Positions 33,424 to 41,317 of a DNA stretch of 64,000 nt are shown in pieces. Position 1 is the stretch's first letter, and each line of letters opens with the position of its first letter. The position numbers and the translations under genes were made by a program. A model generated the notes under the pieces. That model was given only the letters and a program-made list of their open reading frames with translations. It did no database searches and had not been told where the DNA came from. The DNA comes from Anaerolineales bacterium (GTDB lineage Bacteria > Chloroflexota > Anaerolineae > 4572-78 > J111), in NCBI GenBank assembly GCA_015075185.1, contig JABTUW010000001.1, positions 558,001 to 622,000 of the forward strand, read 5' to 3'.

Positions 33424-34266
33424 ATGAAAGTCGGATGTTTTGCGCTGATTGATCCTTTTTCCGTGCTGGATCACCAACTGGGCCGCATTCAGGAGTGGGG
33501 CTTCAAGTACGCCGATGTGACCGACAACACCGACGGCGGCTGCCTGGGCGTTGAGTTTGGTTTTACCGCCGTGGCCAGCCTCGACGCCAACCCTTTTGAT
33601 TTAAAGCGGATGTTCGAGCAGCACGGCTTGACCATTACCAGCTACTGCGCCCATGCCAACCTGCTTGATCCGGCTGCGCCGTGGCGCTACGGCACAGCCC
33701 AAATTATCAAGGCGGTGCGTGCGGCGGCGGCCATGGGCGTCAAGCACGTCATCACCACCGAAGGCGACCCCAAGACCGAGTTTGGGCACAATCTGTCGGA
33801 ACGCGAGGCGCTGTTCAGTATCCGCGAGAAGCTGTACGAGCCGCTGCGCATGGCCGCCGATTACGGGGTCAAGATTCTGCTGGAACCGCACGGCAAGTAC
33901 ACCGATTCGGTGGATCACATGGAGAAACTCCTGGAGCTGTGCAACTCCGACGCGCTGGGCGTCAACATGGATACGGGCAACTGCTGGCTCGGCGGCGGCG
34001 ACCCGGTCGAGATGATCAAGCGGCTGGGCAGTAAGATTGAGCATGTCCACTGGAAAGATTGGCCTGCCGAGATGGAAGCGCAGCGGGGCAAGGTATTTGG
34101 GGCCGGTATGTCCATCATCCCCCTCGGCACCGGCGTGGTAGACATCAAAGGCTCGTTCGAGGCGCTCAAAGCGGCCGGTTATAACGGTTACACCACCCTG
34201 GAAGTGGCTGGTGAGGAGAACGTTAAGCAGAGCTATGCCTATTTGAAGTCGCTGGGAGCGGAGTAA
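33424..34266 (+). CDS. Sugar phosphate isomerase/epimerase (xylose-isomerase-like TIM barrel)
   Basis: 280 residues, IolE/IolH-like AP-endonuclease-2 superfamily barrel. Metal-binding residues are seen in ILLEPHGKYTDS (Glu), GVNMDTGNCWLGG (Asp), HVHWKDW (His) and TTLEVAGEEN (Glu). SD AAAGGAG precedes the ATG. Divergent from the AraC regulator, which probably controls it. The reaction (isomerase, epimerase or dehydratase) cannot be fixed. It is followed by a remnant of a URO-D family methyltransferase. Confidence 0.87.
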   Translation: MKVGCFALIDPFSVLDHQLGRIQEWGFKYADVTDNTDGGCLGVEFGFTAVASLDANPFDLKRMFEQHGLTITSYCAHANLLDPAAPWRYGTAQIIKAVRAAAAMGVKHVITTEGDPKTEFGHNLSEREALFSIREKLYEPLRMAADYGVKILLEPHGKYTDSVDHMEKLLELCNSDALGVNMDTGNCWLGGGDPVEMIKRLGSKIEHVHWKDWPAEMEAQRGKVFGAGMSIIPLGTGVVDIKGSFEALKAAGYNGYTTLEVAGEENVKQSYAYLKSLGAE

Positions 34267-34349
34267 GCTGCTTGGGTGATAGGTGTCATTTAGATTAGGG
34301 ACAAAAATCACTTGGCTTATAGCTAAAAACAACTTAATATTGACAGGGT

Positions 34350-34568
34350 GAGCTGGGCGGTATCGCCGCTATCTCCGGCAACCTGCCCAACCGCCTGCTG
34401 CTAACCGGCACGCCCGACGACGTGAAGGCATACTGCAAGAAACTGATTGACACCTGCGGCAAAGATGGCGGTTACATCATGGACACCTCCGCCTTGCTCG
34501 ACGAAGCCAAGCCGGAGAATGTGAAGGCGATGTTTGAGTTTACCAAGGATTACGGGATATATCGGTAA
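34350..34568 (+). pseudogene. C-terminal remnant of a URO-D/MtaA-family methyltransferase
   Basis: 73 codons in one frame without start: ELGGIAAISGNLPNRLLLTG and so on to AKPENVKAMFEFTKDYGIYR, which is the C-terminal end of uroporphyrinogen-decarboxylase-like corrinoid methyltransferases. The N-terminal 250 or so residues are missing; upstream DNA (34267-34349) is unrelated. The next gene encodes a corrinoid-activation-like protein, a usual partner, so a deletion in a methyltransferase operon is likely. Confidence 0.7.
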
Positions 34569-34575
34569 GAGACCC

Positions 34576-34608
34576 AAACCTGTCAGGTCTTAAAGACCTG
34601 GCAGGGTT
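34576..34608 (+). terminator. 33-nt post-stop palindrome, copy 3
   Basis: Centred on 34592 with core CAGGTCTT-A-AAGACCTG, 8 nt after the stop of the methyltransferase remnant. Confidence 0.6.
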
Positions 34609-34634
34609 TTGAATAGCAGGACAATTTTCAGCAT

Positions 34635-35339
34635 ATGCACATTAAACACGATTGGGCTGTTAACTTCGACGAAGAACAATTTATAACGTTTCACGGCGAG
34701 TCATTTGCCAGGTTGCTGCAAAACTCCACCCGGCGCGAAACGCTGCGGCAGGCTGTAAGCGAAATGACCCAGGCGGTTAAACCGGCAGCCTGCTGGGATA
34801 CCTTCCCTATCCAGAAATTCACACACGAGAAGTTAGTTCTGGCGAACGGGGTACGTATTGGGGGCGGGCCGGTGGTGCAGGTAATTGGCGGTGCGGAGAA
34901 GCTAATGGTCGCCATCTGCACTGCCGGCCCAGCAGCCGACAAGGTGATTGCGGCGGCGCAAAAGCAAAAAGATTTGTTCAAAACTATGCTACTGAATGAT
35001 CTGGCAGCCTGGGCGGTAGATATGGTGAGGCAGCAGGTGTGCCTCCAATTTGAAACAGGGACCCGCCAGCAGGGGCTGCGGGTCAGCGCGCCGCTCTCGC
35101 CCGGCGAGTCGGTCTGGTCCATCAAAGAGCAGGCCATCCTTTTTTCATTACTCGACGCCGGCCAGATTGGGGTATCCCTCAGCCCTTCGATGGTCATGAC
35201 GCCGCTCAAGTCGCTGTCAATGATTATGGGCTTCGGCGCTCAACCGATGGGCGTGGAAGGGGCGTCGAACTGCGATTTTTGCTCGATCAAGGAGCGCTGC
35301 GCCTACCGCCGCCTCCGCCCAGTAATGCAGCCGTCATAG
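34635..35339 (+). CDS. Vitamin-B12-dependent methionine-synthase activation-domain-like protein
   Basis: 234 residues. The C-terminal half matches the cobalamin activation domain: RVSAPLSPGESVWSIKEQAI, IGVSLSPSMVMTPLKSLSMI. It ends with four Cys (SNCDFCSIKERCAYRR), suggesting a metal or Fe-S site as in corrinoid reductive activators. Such stand-alone proteins accompany URO-D-type methyltransferases and corrinoid proteins. Here the adjacent methyltransferase is only a remnant, and no corrinoid protein is seen, so the gene may serve partners elsewhere or be a leftover. Confidence 0.8.
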   Translation: MHIKHDWAVNFDEEQFITFHGESFARLLQNSTRRETLRQAVSEMTQAVKPAACWDTFPIQKFTHEKLVLANGVRIGGGPVVQVIGGAEKLMVAICTAGPAADKVIAAAQKQKDLFKTMLLNDLAAWAVDMVRQQVCLQFETGTRQQGLRVSAPLSPGESVWSIKEQAILFSLLDAGQIGVSLSPSMVMTPLKSLSMIMGFGAQPMGVEGASNCDFCSIKERCAYRRLRPVMQPS

Positions 35340-35369
35340 GCATATCCTTCGTTGGGAATTTCGGCCGGC

Positions 35370-38258
35370 TCAATCCTTTCTAAGAGCATAATCCACCGCC
35401 TGCTCCAGTGTCATCGCCCGGCCCTCGGTCCAAGCCACCGCAAAGGTTGATTCATCCAGTTGAGCGCGTACGGCGTCCAAGTGGCGGTCTTCTTCGATAC
35501 GGTCGGCATACGCCAAGCCAGTCTGAATGGCCTCGCGTTGGGCTTCTACGGCCCCAAACAGTCGCGCGGCCCGCTCTGGCTGCCCCTTTTCTTCAGCCAC
35601 CCCGGCCAACCCAGCCAGACAGTCAATGATACCCCGTATACTGCCAAGTTTCTGAAATAAAGGCAGGCTCTCCTCAAAGTATGTCGCCGCCTGCCGGTCA
35701 TCACCCTGATGGAGGGCAACTAGCCCCAGGTTAATCAGCGAAACGGCAATGCCCCTGGTGTCGCCCAACTCGCGCCGGAGGGCCAGACTTTCTTCGTAGA
35801 ACGAGTGCGCCGCGGCGTAATCGTCCTCGATCCGGGCTATTTCACCGATGACGTTGAGCGCACGGGCAATGCGCCATTGATCGCCCTGCTGGCGCAGGCT
35901 GGCCAGGCTTTCTTCATAGGCTGACCGCGCTGCCGCGAAAAGTAGCCGCGCCGCCACCTCATAGCCCTGGGTGGCAACGGTTTCGCCCAGATAGTTGAGT
36001 GATGCAGCAATGCCTTCTTTGTCTCCCAATTCCCGGTAGAGGACCAGGCTTTGCTCAAAGGCTGAGCGGGCCGCAGCATAATTCCCCTGGAGTTCGGTTA
36101 ACATTCCCAAACGACGAAACGCCCTGGCCCGCGCCCTCGTTGGTTCCGTCGCCTCTACCCCGGACAAAACTCGCTCTAACCACTCTATCCCTTCGCCAAA
36201 GAGTTGGCCGCGCATAAACCAGAATTCTCCCAATGTCGCCGCCAGCCGCAGCCCCATGTCTGCATCGCCACCCTCCAGAGACCAGGCCAGAGCGGCGCGC
36301 AGGTTGCCATTCTCGGTATTCAGCTTTTTTAGCCACGTGGCCTGCTCTGCGCCCTGAAGCTTCGGCTCAGCTTCTTCGGCCAAATTGAGAAAAAACTCGA
36401 GGTGACGGCTTCGTATCTGGTCCGCTTCGCCTGCTTCGTCCAATTTCTCAGCCCCATACTGCCGCAGCAGTTCGTGGAGTTCGTACCGTCCCGAATCGTT
36501 CCGGCGCAGCATGGATTTGTCCACCAGGGCCGCCAGCAGCGGCAGCGATGCGCCGGCTACCTGCTCAGCGGCTTCGCGGGTGAAGCCACCTCGAAAGACG
36601 GTCAGGCCTCGGAAAACGCGCTGTTCGTCACGGGACAGATAGTGCCATGAATGGTCAAATACGGCGCCCAGGCTGCGGTGACGGTCGGGCATGTTGCGCA
36701 GCGGCGTGCTTAAAAAATCCAGGTTGCGCTCGATTTCCTGGGCAATCTCCTGGCAAGACATCAGCCGCACCCAGGCTGCCGCCAACTCCAGGGCCAGGGG
36801 CATACCCTCCACCAGTTGACAGATGCGCTTCACGTACAGGCTTTCATCCTTCGCCAGGACAAAATCCGACCGGGCCTGGCGTGCCCGTTGTAGAAATAAC
36901 TGCACAGCACTAAAACTATCCGGCGGCTCGTGGCTCTCCTCGTCAGGAAAGGGCAGGCCCTGAAGGTCAATCACCCACTCTTCTTGGAGATGGAGTCGTA
37001 CACGCGAGGTCACCAGAAGTTTCACCGGGAATGCCGTTCGCATGATGTCAGTGAGCAACTGGGTACCCTGGTCGGCCAGGAGATGCTCAAAATTATCCAG
37101 TACCAGCAGCATTTGTTTCTCTCGCAAGTAGTTCAAAAGGTGCGCTTTTGGCTCTGTTTGGCCAAAGAAGGAGACGTTGAGCGCATCCGCAAGGGTGGAG
37201 ATCAAAAACTCGGCCCCACTGACCGGGGCCAGAGAGACAAAATAGACGCCGTTCGGAAATCTGACCGGATCGAGCTGGCGTTCAGCCGCGGCCATTGCCA
37301 GGCGGGTTTTGCCGATACCGCCCGGTCCCACCAGGGTCAACAGCCGGCAGGTAGAATCGGTCAGGCGCCGAGTTATCTCGGCCAGTTCTTCTTCCCGGCC
37401 GATAAAGGGTGTGGGTCGGGGTGGTAAATTATGTGGGGGCGCAACGGGGCGAGAGGACAGAGGTGCTTTCTTTGCTTTGGGAGAGGGCCGGGGTGGGGCA
37501 CGTTTTGCCTTAACCAACTCAAACAGGGCCGTGGTTTCTGCCGATGGTGGTATGCCTATCTCTTTATCGAGCACCCGGACACATTCTTCATACTGGCGCA
37601 GCGCGGCGGCTTGTTGGCCGGTTTGAGCGTATAACTCCATTAACCGCCGGTGAGCCGGTTCGTGCAGCGGGTCGAGGGCCAGCCAGCGTCGGGCGTAGGA
37701 GATAGCCAGGTCGTGGTCGCCCCGGTCACTGTGACCGCGCCCCAATCGCTCCAAAACTGAAGCTAACGCCTGCCGTAGTCCTTCACTTTGAAAAAACTGC
37801 CATTCGTCGAAGCCGGGACAATCGGGCAGGCTGAAGCCGGCCAGGAAATCGCCGGTGTACAGCTCGGCGGCGGCGGTGAGATCGGGCAGACAGTGGGGGC
37901 AAACTTCAATCGAGGCGTGGCCGTGAGCTTGGCATTGGGCCAGCCGGCGCTGGAACTGATCGACATCCAGCCAGAGGTCGGCCTTGGGATTGAGGCCGGC
38001 GTTCTCTCTATCAATCGCCAACTGACCTTCACCCAAAGCCGTGTTGATCCTGGACAGGGCACGGCGGAGGTTGGCCCGCGCTTTGCGCTGCCTATCATCA
38101 GGCCAAAATAGGGTCGCCAGGGCATCACGGCTGTGGCTTTGTTGGGTCATGGCCAAATAGGCCAGCAGCGCCAAGGCTTTACGCAGGCTGATCTTGATCG
38201 CCTCGTCTTCCCGTTCGAGACGAGGCGCACCGAATAAATAAACCCGAAGCTGGGACAT
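35370..38258 (-). CDS. BTAD/SARP-family transcriptional regulator with NB-ARC ATPase and TPR repeats (AfsR-like)
   Basis: 962 residues. An OmpR-like DNA-binding domain is at about 1-95 (LRVYLFGAPRLERED; FWPDDRQRKARANLRRALSR), a bacterial transcriptional activation domain about 96-250, an NB-ARC ATPase from about 285 with Walker A LVGPGGIGKTRLA and a Walker-B-like MLLVLDNFEHLL, then tetratricopeptide repeats from about 680 (for example ARSAFEQSLVLYRELGDKEG). In Streptomyces such proteins switch on adjacent genes after ATP-driven assembly. The divergent neighbour is a small DUF4242 gene, and the gap between holds four phased TGG(A/G)C repeats, a likely binding site. Confidence 0.9.
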   Translation of the reverse strand: MSQLRVYLFGAPRLEREDEAIKISLRKALALLAYLAMTQQSHSRDALATLFWPDDRQRKARANLRRALSRINTALGEGQLAIDRENAGLNPKADLWLDVDQFQRRLAQCQAHGHASIEVCPHCLPDLTAAAELYTGDFLAGFSLPDCPGFDEWQFFQSEGLRQALASVLERLGRGHSDRGDHDLAISYARRWLALDPLHEPAHRRLMELYAQTGQQAAALRQYEECVRVLDKEIGIPPSAETTALFELVKAKRAPPRPSPKAKKAPLSSRPVAPPHNLPPRPTPFIGREEELAEITRRLTDSTCRLLTLVGPGGIGKTRLAMAAAERQLDPVRFPNGVYFVSLAPVSGAEFLISTLADALNVSFFGQTEPKAHLLNYLREKQMLLVLDNFEHLLADQGTQLLTDIMRTAFPVKLLVTSRVRLHLQEEWVIDLQGLPFPDEESHEPPDSFSAVQLFLQRARQARSDFVLAKDESLYVKRICQLVEGMPLALELAAAWVRLMSCQEIAQEIERNLDFLSTPLRNMPDRHRSLGAVFDHSWHYLSRDEQRVFRGLTVFRGGFTREAAEQVAGASLPLLAALVDKSMLRRNDSGRYELHELLRQYGAEKLDEAGEADQIRSRHLEFFLNLAEEAEPKLQGAEQATWLKKLNTENGNLRAALAWSLEGGDADMGLRLAATLGEFWFMRGQLFGEGIEWLERVLSGVEATEPTRARARAFRRLGMLTELQGNYAAARSAFEQSLVLYRELGDKEGIAASLNYLGETVATQGYEVAARLLFAAARSAYEESLASLRQQGDQWRIARALNVIGEIARIEDDYAAAHSFYEESLALRRELGDTRGIAVSLINLGLVALHQGDDRQAATYFEESLPLFQKLGSIRGIIDCLAGLAGVAEEKGQPERAARLFGAVEAQREAIQTGLAYADRIEEDRHLDAVRAQLDESTFAVAWTEGRAMTLEQAVDYALRKD

Positions 38259-38305
38259 GACTATATTTTACCGTATTCGAGAAGAATGACCAACTCATTT
38301 TTAGG

Positions 38306-38345
38306 TGGACACTTTTTTGGACGCTTTTTGGGCTGTTAGATGGAC
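38306..38345 (+). promoter_or_regulatory. Phased direct repeats, probable BTAD/SARP operator
   Basis: TGGAC at 38306, TGGAC at 38318, TGGGC at 38329 and TGGAC at 38341: spacing 12, 11 and 12 bp, one helical turn each. SARP regulators bind heptamers repeated every 11 bp. The array sits between the BTAD gene and the DUF4242 gene. Confidence 0.55.
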
Positions 38346-38415
38346 GGTCGAGTGGTAAACTGCAACTAAAGATTGTTAGAAACAATTACCCAATATTTAT
38401 CGAGAGGAGTAAAAA

Positions 38416-38667
38416 ATGCCGCTCTATATGGATATTCACAAAGATGTGGAAGGGCTGACGGCCGAAGCGGTCGCCGGAGCCCATGGGAAAGACCTGGAGG
38501 TTCAGGAAAAGTACGGGGTGAAGTACCTGCATTACTGGTTCAACGAAGAAGCTGGCACCGTCTTTTGTTTGTGCGAGGCCCCGAATAAAGAAGCGGCCGA
38601 GGCCGTCCACCGGGAAGCGCATGGCCTTGTCGCGGACGAGATCATTGAGGTCAAAGATGGGCATTAA
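38416..38667 (+). CDS. DUF4242 (SCO4226-like) small protein
   Basis: 83 residues, a single ferredoxin-like domain: MPLYMDIHKDVEGLTAEAVA, then YLHYWFNEEAGTVFCLCEAP and AVHREAHGLVADEI. The HYW and HREAHG motifs are typical of DUF4242; a Streptomyces member binds nickel through such histidines. SD GAGAGGAG precedes the ATG. Divergent from the BTAD regulator, which is probably its controller. Function otherwise unknown. Confidence 0.85.
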   Translation: MPLYMDIHKDVEGLTAEAVAGAHGKDLEVQEKYGVKYLHYWFNEEAGTVFCLCEAPNKEAAEAVHREAHGLVADEIIEVKDGH

Positions 38668-38737
38668 GCGCCTGGTCAGCCACTTGTGAGCAATTAACCT
38701 TATTATCAAAAGTCATTTGTATCAAGGAGAACACAAA

Positions 38738-39070
38738 ATGATCAGCGAGTATATACAAATCAATCATTGGAAGGCTGTTTCGCTCCTATTGGCCATTTTC
38801 TTACTATTACCGGCGACTTCCCCGGTTCTGACTCCAGCAGCACCGAACGAAATTACCGGGTTGGAAGCTGGCTACACCGAGAATTTTGCTCCCTGTGAAA
38901 GCGCTGAAGGGATTGTTTTGGGACGTGAGGGCGGCCTGTTGTCTCTGCTAGGGGCAGACGGACACTCTGAACCTGTTGCAATAATAGTGAAAGGAGAAAG
39001 CTACTCCCCGCAAGCCATTCAGAGCGAGCAATTGGCCACCTATGTGGGTTACGTTCGCACCGATTGTTAA
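38738..39070 (+). CDS. Small secreted protein, family not recognised
   Basis: 110 residues from ATG 38738 (SD AAGGAGA 38724-38730; an upstream ATG at 38717 would include this SD). A hydrophobic signal segment AVSLLLAIFLLLPATSP is followed by about 80 exported residues with two Cys (FAPCESAEG and the C-terminal DC), which could form a disulfide. No family recognised. It follows the DUF4242 gene by 70 nt and may share its promoter. Confidence 0.6.
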   Translation: MISEYIQINHWKAVSLLLAIFLLLPATSPVLTPAAPNEITGLEAGYTENFAPCESAEGIVLGREGGLLSLLGADGHSEPVAIIVKGESYSPQAIQSEQLATYVGYVRTDC

Positions 39071-39216
39071 AGGTGTGAGGCCAGGTTGCCATTCTTAGAA
39101 AACCGATAGCCCCGCACATTATAATCAAGTATTGCCAAGATCGGTTACCTTTTTACCAATCGAGCCAGCGACCGGAGCTCAGGGCCAGCCTGCCGGTCGC
39201 TTACTTTTCCACCCTG

Positions 39217-40683
39217 TCACAAGCCCAACTCTCCCCACAACCGATCCACCTTCGCCTTGACCGCCGGGTCCATCCTGATCAATTCCGGCCAGCCGCGCTG
39301 ATAATCCTCCAGCGGCCCTTTAGCCGTCGCATCCAGGCCGATTTTGCCGCCGAAAGCAAAGCGGTAGCTGGCGTGGTCGAGGGCGTCGGTGGGACCTTCT
39401 TGAATAACTACGTCCCGCGCCCAATCCACGTTGTTAAGCATGTGGAAGTAGGCTTCCTGGGTATTCTGCACATCCACATGCTCGTCAAAAATAACGATGC
39501 ACTTGGTCAGCATCATCAGACCCAGGCCCCACAGCCCGTTGATAACTTTGCGGGCGTGGCCGGGGAAGCGCTTTTTGATCGAGACGAAAATCAGGTTGTG
39601 GAAGACGCCCTCGGCGGGCATATTCACGTCCACAATTTCGCCCAAAAAGAGCTTCATCAAGGGCAAAAAGAGGCGCTCGGTGGCCTTGCCCATCCAGTAA
39701 TCTTCCATCGGCGGGATGCCGACAATAGTGGTTGGATAGATGGGGTTTTTGCGGTGGGTAATGGCGGTGACGTGTAGCACCGGGTAATCGTCGGGGGGGG
39801 TGTAGTAGCCGGTGTGGTCGCCAAAAGGGCCTTCGGTGCGGCGCTCGGCCGGGTCAACGTAGCCCTCGATGACGTACTCGGCATGGGCCGGCGCTTCGAT
39901 GGGCTGGGAGACGCACTTGACCAGCTCGACCGGCTTGCCGCGCAGCCAGCCGGCCAACAGAAATTCATCAATACCGGGCGGGAGGGGGGCGCTGCCACAC
40001 CACATCACCGCCGGGTCGCCGCCCAGGCTGACGGCGACCGGAATCCCTTCGACGCCGTTTTCCTGGGCCACACGGGTGTGTTCAGCCCCGCCTTTGTGGA
40101 TTTGCCAATGCATGCCGAGCGTGCGCCGGTCGTACACCTGCAAACGGTACATGCCGACATTGCGGATGTTGGTCAGCGGGTCACGGGAAATGATGGTGGT
40201 CATGGTGATGAATTTGCCGCCGTCGTTGGGCCAGCACTTGAGGATTGGCAGACAGCCCAGGTCCACCTCGTCGGCTTTATAGACGACCTCCTGCACCGGC
40301 GCTCTACTGACCAGGCTTGGCTTGAGGCCCATCGAGCGCAGGGCGTTGAGCATCTCCAGGCCCCGCGACAGGGCCGGGCCAAAACCCTGCGGCAGCTTGG
40401 GGTCAATCACTTTGGCCAGGTTGTCACGAAGTTGGTCGAGGTTGTCTACTCCCAGCGCCCAGGCCATGCGGTCGGGGTGGCCCAGGCTGTTAATCAGCAC
40501 CGGTGTACCGTGGCCGGTCACATTTTCAAAGAGGAGGGCTACATTTTTGTCGAGCGGCCCCTTGCAAACCCGGTCGGTGATTTCGGTGATTTCCAATTCG
40601 CTGGAAACGGGGGTTTTGATGCGTTTGAGATGGCCCCGCTTTTCCAGCAGGGCGATAAATTCGTGTAAGTCTTTATAAGCCAT
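39217..40683 (-). CDS. UbiD-family decarboxylase
   Basis: 488 residues. Prenylated-FMN-dependent (de)carboxylase, cytosolic. Conserved features: MYRLQVYDRRTLGMHWQIHK, IPVAVSLGGDPA, and the metal/prFMN motif EGPFGDHTGYYTPPDDYP containing the Glu of the E-R-E catalytic set. Homologues act in ubiquinone or menaquinone synthesis or on aromatic acids. No UbiX (prFMN synthase) lies in the window. It stands alone, divergent from the BrnT gene with overlapping promoter regions, so the substrate cannot be assigned. Confidence 0.92.
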   Translation of the reverse strand: MAYKDLHEFIALLEKRGHLKRIKTPVSSELEITEITDRVCKGPLDKNVALLFENVTGHGTPVLINSLGHPDRMAWALGVDNLDQLRDNLAKVIDPKLPQGFGPALSRGLEMLNALRSMGLKPSLVSRAPVQEVVYKADEVDLGCLPILKCWPNDGGKFITMTTIISRDPLTNIRNVGMYRLQVYDRRTLGMHWQIHKGGAEHTRVAQENGVEGIPVAVSLGGDPAVMWCGSAPLPPGIDEFLLAGWLRGKPVELVKCVSQPIEAPAHAEYVIEGYVDPAERRTEGPFGDHTGYYTPPDDYPVLHVTAITHRKNPIYPTTIVGIPPMEDYWMGKATERLFLPLMKLFLGEIVDVNMPAEGVFHNLIFVSIKKRFPGHARKVINGLWGLGLMMLTKCIVIFDEHVDVQNTQEAYFHMLNNVDWARDVVIQEGPTDALDHASYRFAFGGKIGLDATAKGPLEDYQRGWPELIRMDPAVKAKVDRLWGELGL

Positions 40684-40705
40684 AAGTTTGAATCCTGAAT
40701 AATAA

Positions 40706-40734
40706 TTGTTGTCGTGGTTACAACATGTTATAAT
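40706..40734 (+). promoter_or_regulatory. Promoter and palindrome of the BrnT/BrnA pair
   Basis: TTGTTG (40706-40711), 17-bp spacer, TATAAT (40729-40734). The near-palindrome TTACAACATGTTATAA (40719-40734) overlaps the -10, as expected for autorepression by a ribbon-helix-helix antitoxin. Confidence 0.65.
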
Positions 40735-40755
40735 TTAGTAGAGGAAATACGTAAG

Positions 40756-41040
40756 ATGCACATTGTAGACCTCATCTGGCTCCCTGACGTGATTGACAAG
40801 CTCGATTGGAAGCATAACGTCAAACCAGAAGAGGTGGATGAGATACTTTTTGGTAATCCAACTTATCGCAAGGTTCAAAAAGGGCATATTCCGGGTGAAG
40901 ATGTTTATGCCGCGATGGGGCAAACTGACAGTGGACGCTACCTTATTGTTTTCTTTATCTACAAAACTACCCGGGAGGCGCTGATTTTGAGTGCGCGAGA
41001 TATGGACGGCAAGGAAAGACGACACTATGAGCGAAGCTAA
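40756..41040 (+). CDS. brnT: BrnT-like toxin
   Basis: 94 residues from ATG 40756 (SD GAGGAAA at a slightly long distance; an earlier ATG at 40714 is unneeded). It reads like the BrnT/COG2929 RelE-fold family: LDWKHNVKPEEVDEILFGNP, GRYLIVFFIYKTTREALILS and the final ARDMDGKERRHY, with the conserved (R/K)RRxY end. BrnT cleaves mRNA. Gene order toxin-antitoxin and the 14-nt overlap with the next gene match brnTA operons. Confidence 0.8.
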   Translation: MHIVDLIWLPDVIDKLDWKHNVKPEEVDEILFGNPTYRKVQKGHIPGEDVYAAMGQTDSGRYLIVFFIYKTTREALILSARDMDGKERRHYERS

Positions 41041-41299
41041 ACAAATTCCCGCAATGAAAAGTTATGGGGAAATAGCAGAATTTTGGGACACCCATAGTCT
41101 GGCCGACTATTGGGATCAAACGGAGCCAGTCGAGTTTGAAATATCTCCTGAGGCCCGTCGCCGTTACCTGGTAGCAGTGGACCCAGACCTATTAAGTCGG
41201 GCCCGACGTATCGCCCATTTGCGCGGGTTAAGCACCGAGAGCCTGATCAATCTCTTGCTTGAGCAACGTTTACATGAGCTTGAAAAACGGTCAGCGTAA
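41027..41299 (+). CDS. brnA: BrnA/CopG-like antitoxin
   Basis: 90 residues from ATG 41027, overlapping the toxin gene by 14 nt. The middle has SYGEIAEFWDTHSLADYWD, a segment common in such CopG-type antitoxins; the C-terminal part VDPDLLSRARRIAHLRGLST followed by SLINLLLEQRL is a ribbon-helix-helix-like DNA-binding region. It should bind and neutralise the toxin and repress the shared promoter. Confidence 0.78.
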   Translation: MSEAKQIPAMKSYGEIAEFWDTHSLADYWDQTEPVEFEISPEARRRYLVAVDPDLLSRARRIAHLRGLSTESLINLLLEQRLHELEKRSA

Positions 41300-41317
41300 T
41301 TAATTCCCTGCTAAATT

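Noticed and set aside
39814..40668. 284-codon open frame antisense to the UbiD gene
   Set aside because: Shadow of the conserved UbiD frame; no SD, no family similarity.
40719..40734. Palindrome as UbiD operator
   Set aside because: Its overlap with the BrnT -10 box makes toxin-antitoxin autoregulation the simpler reading.
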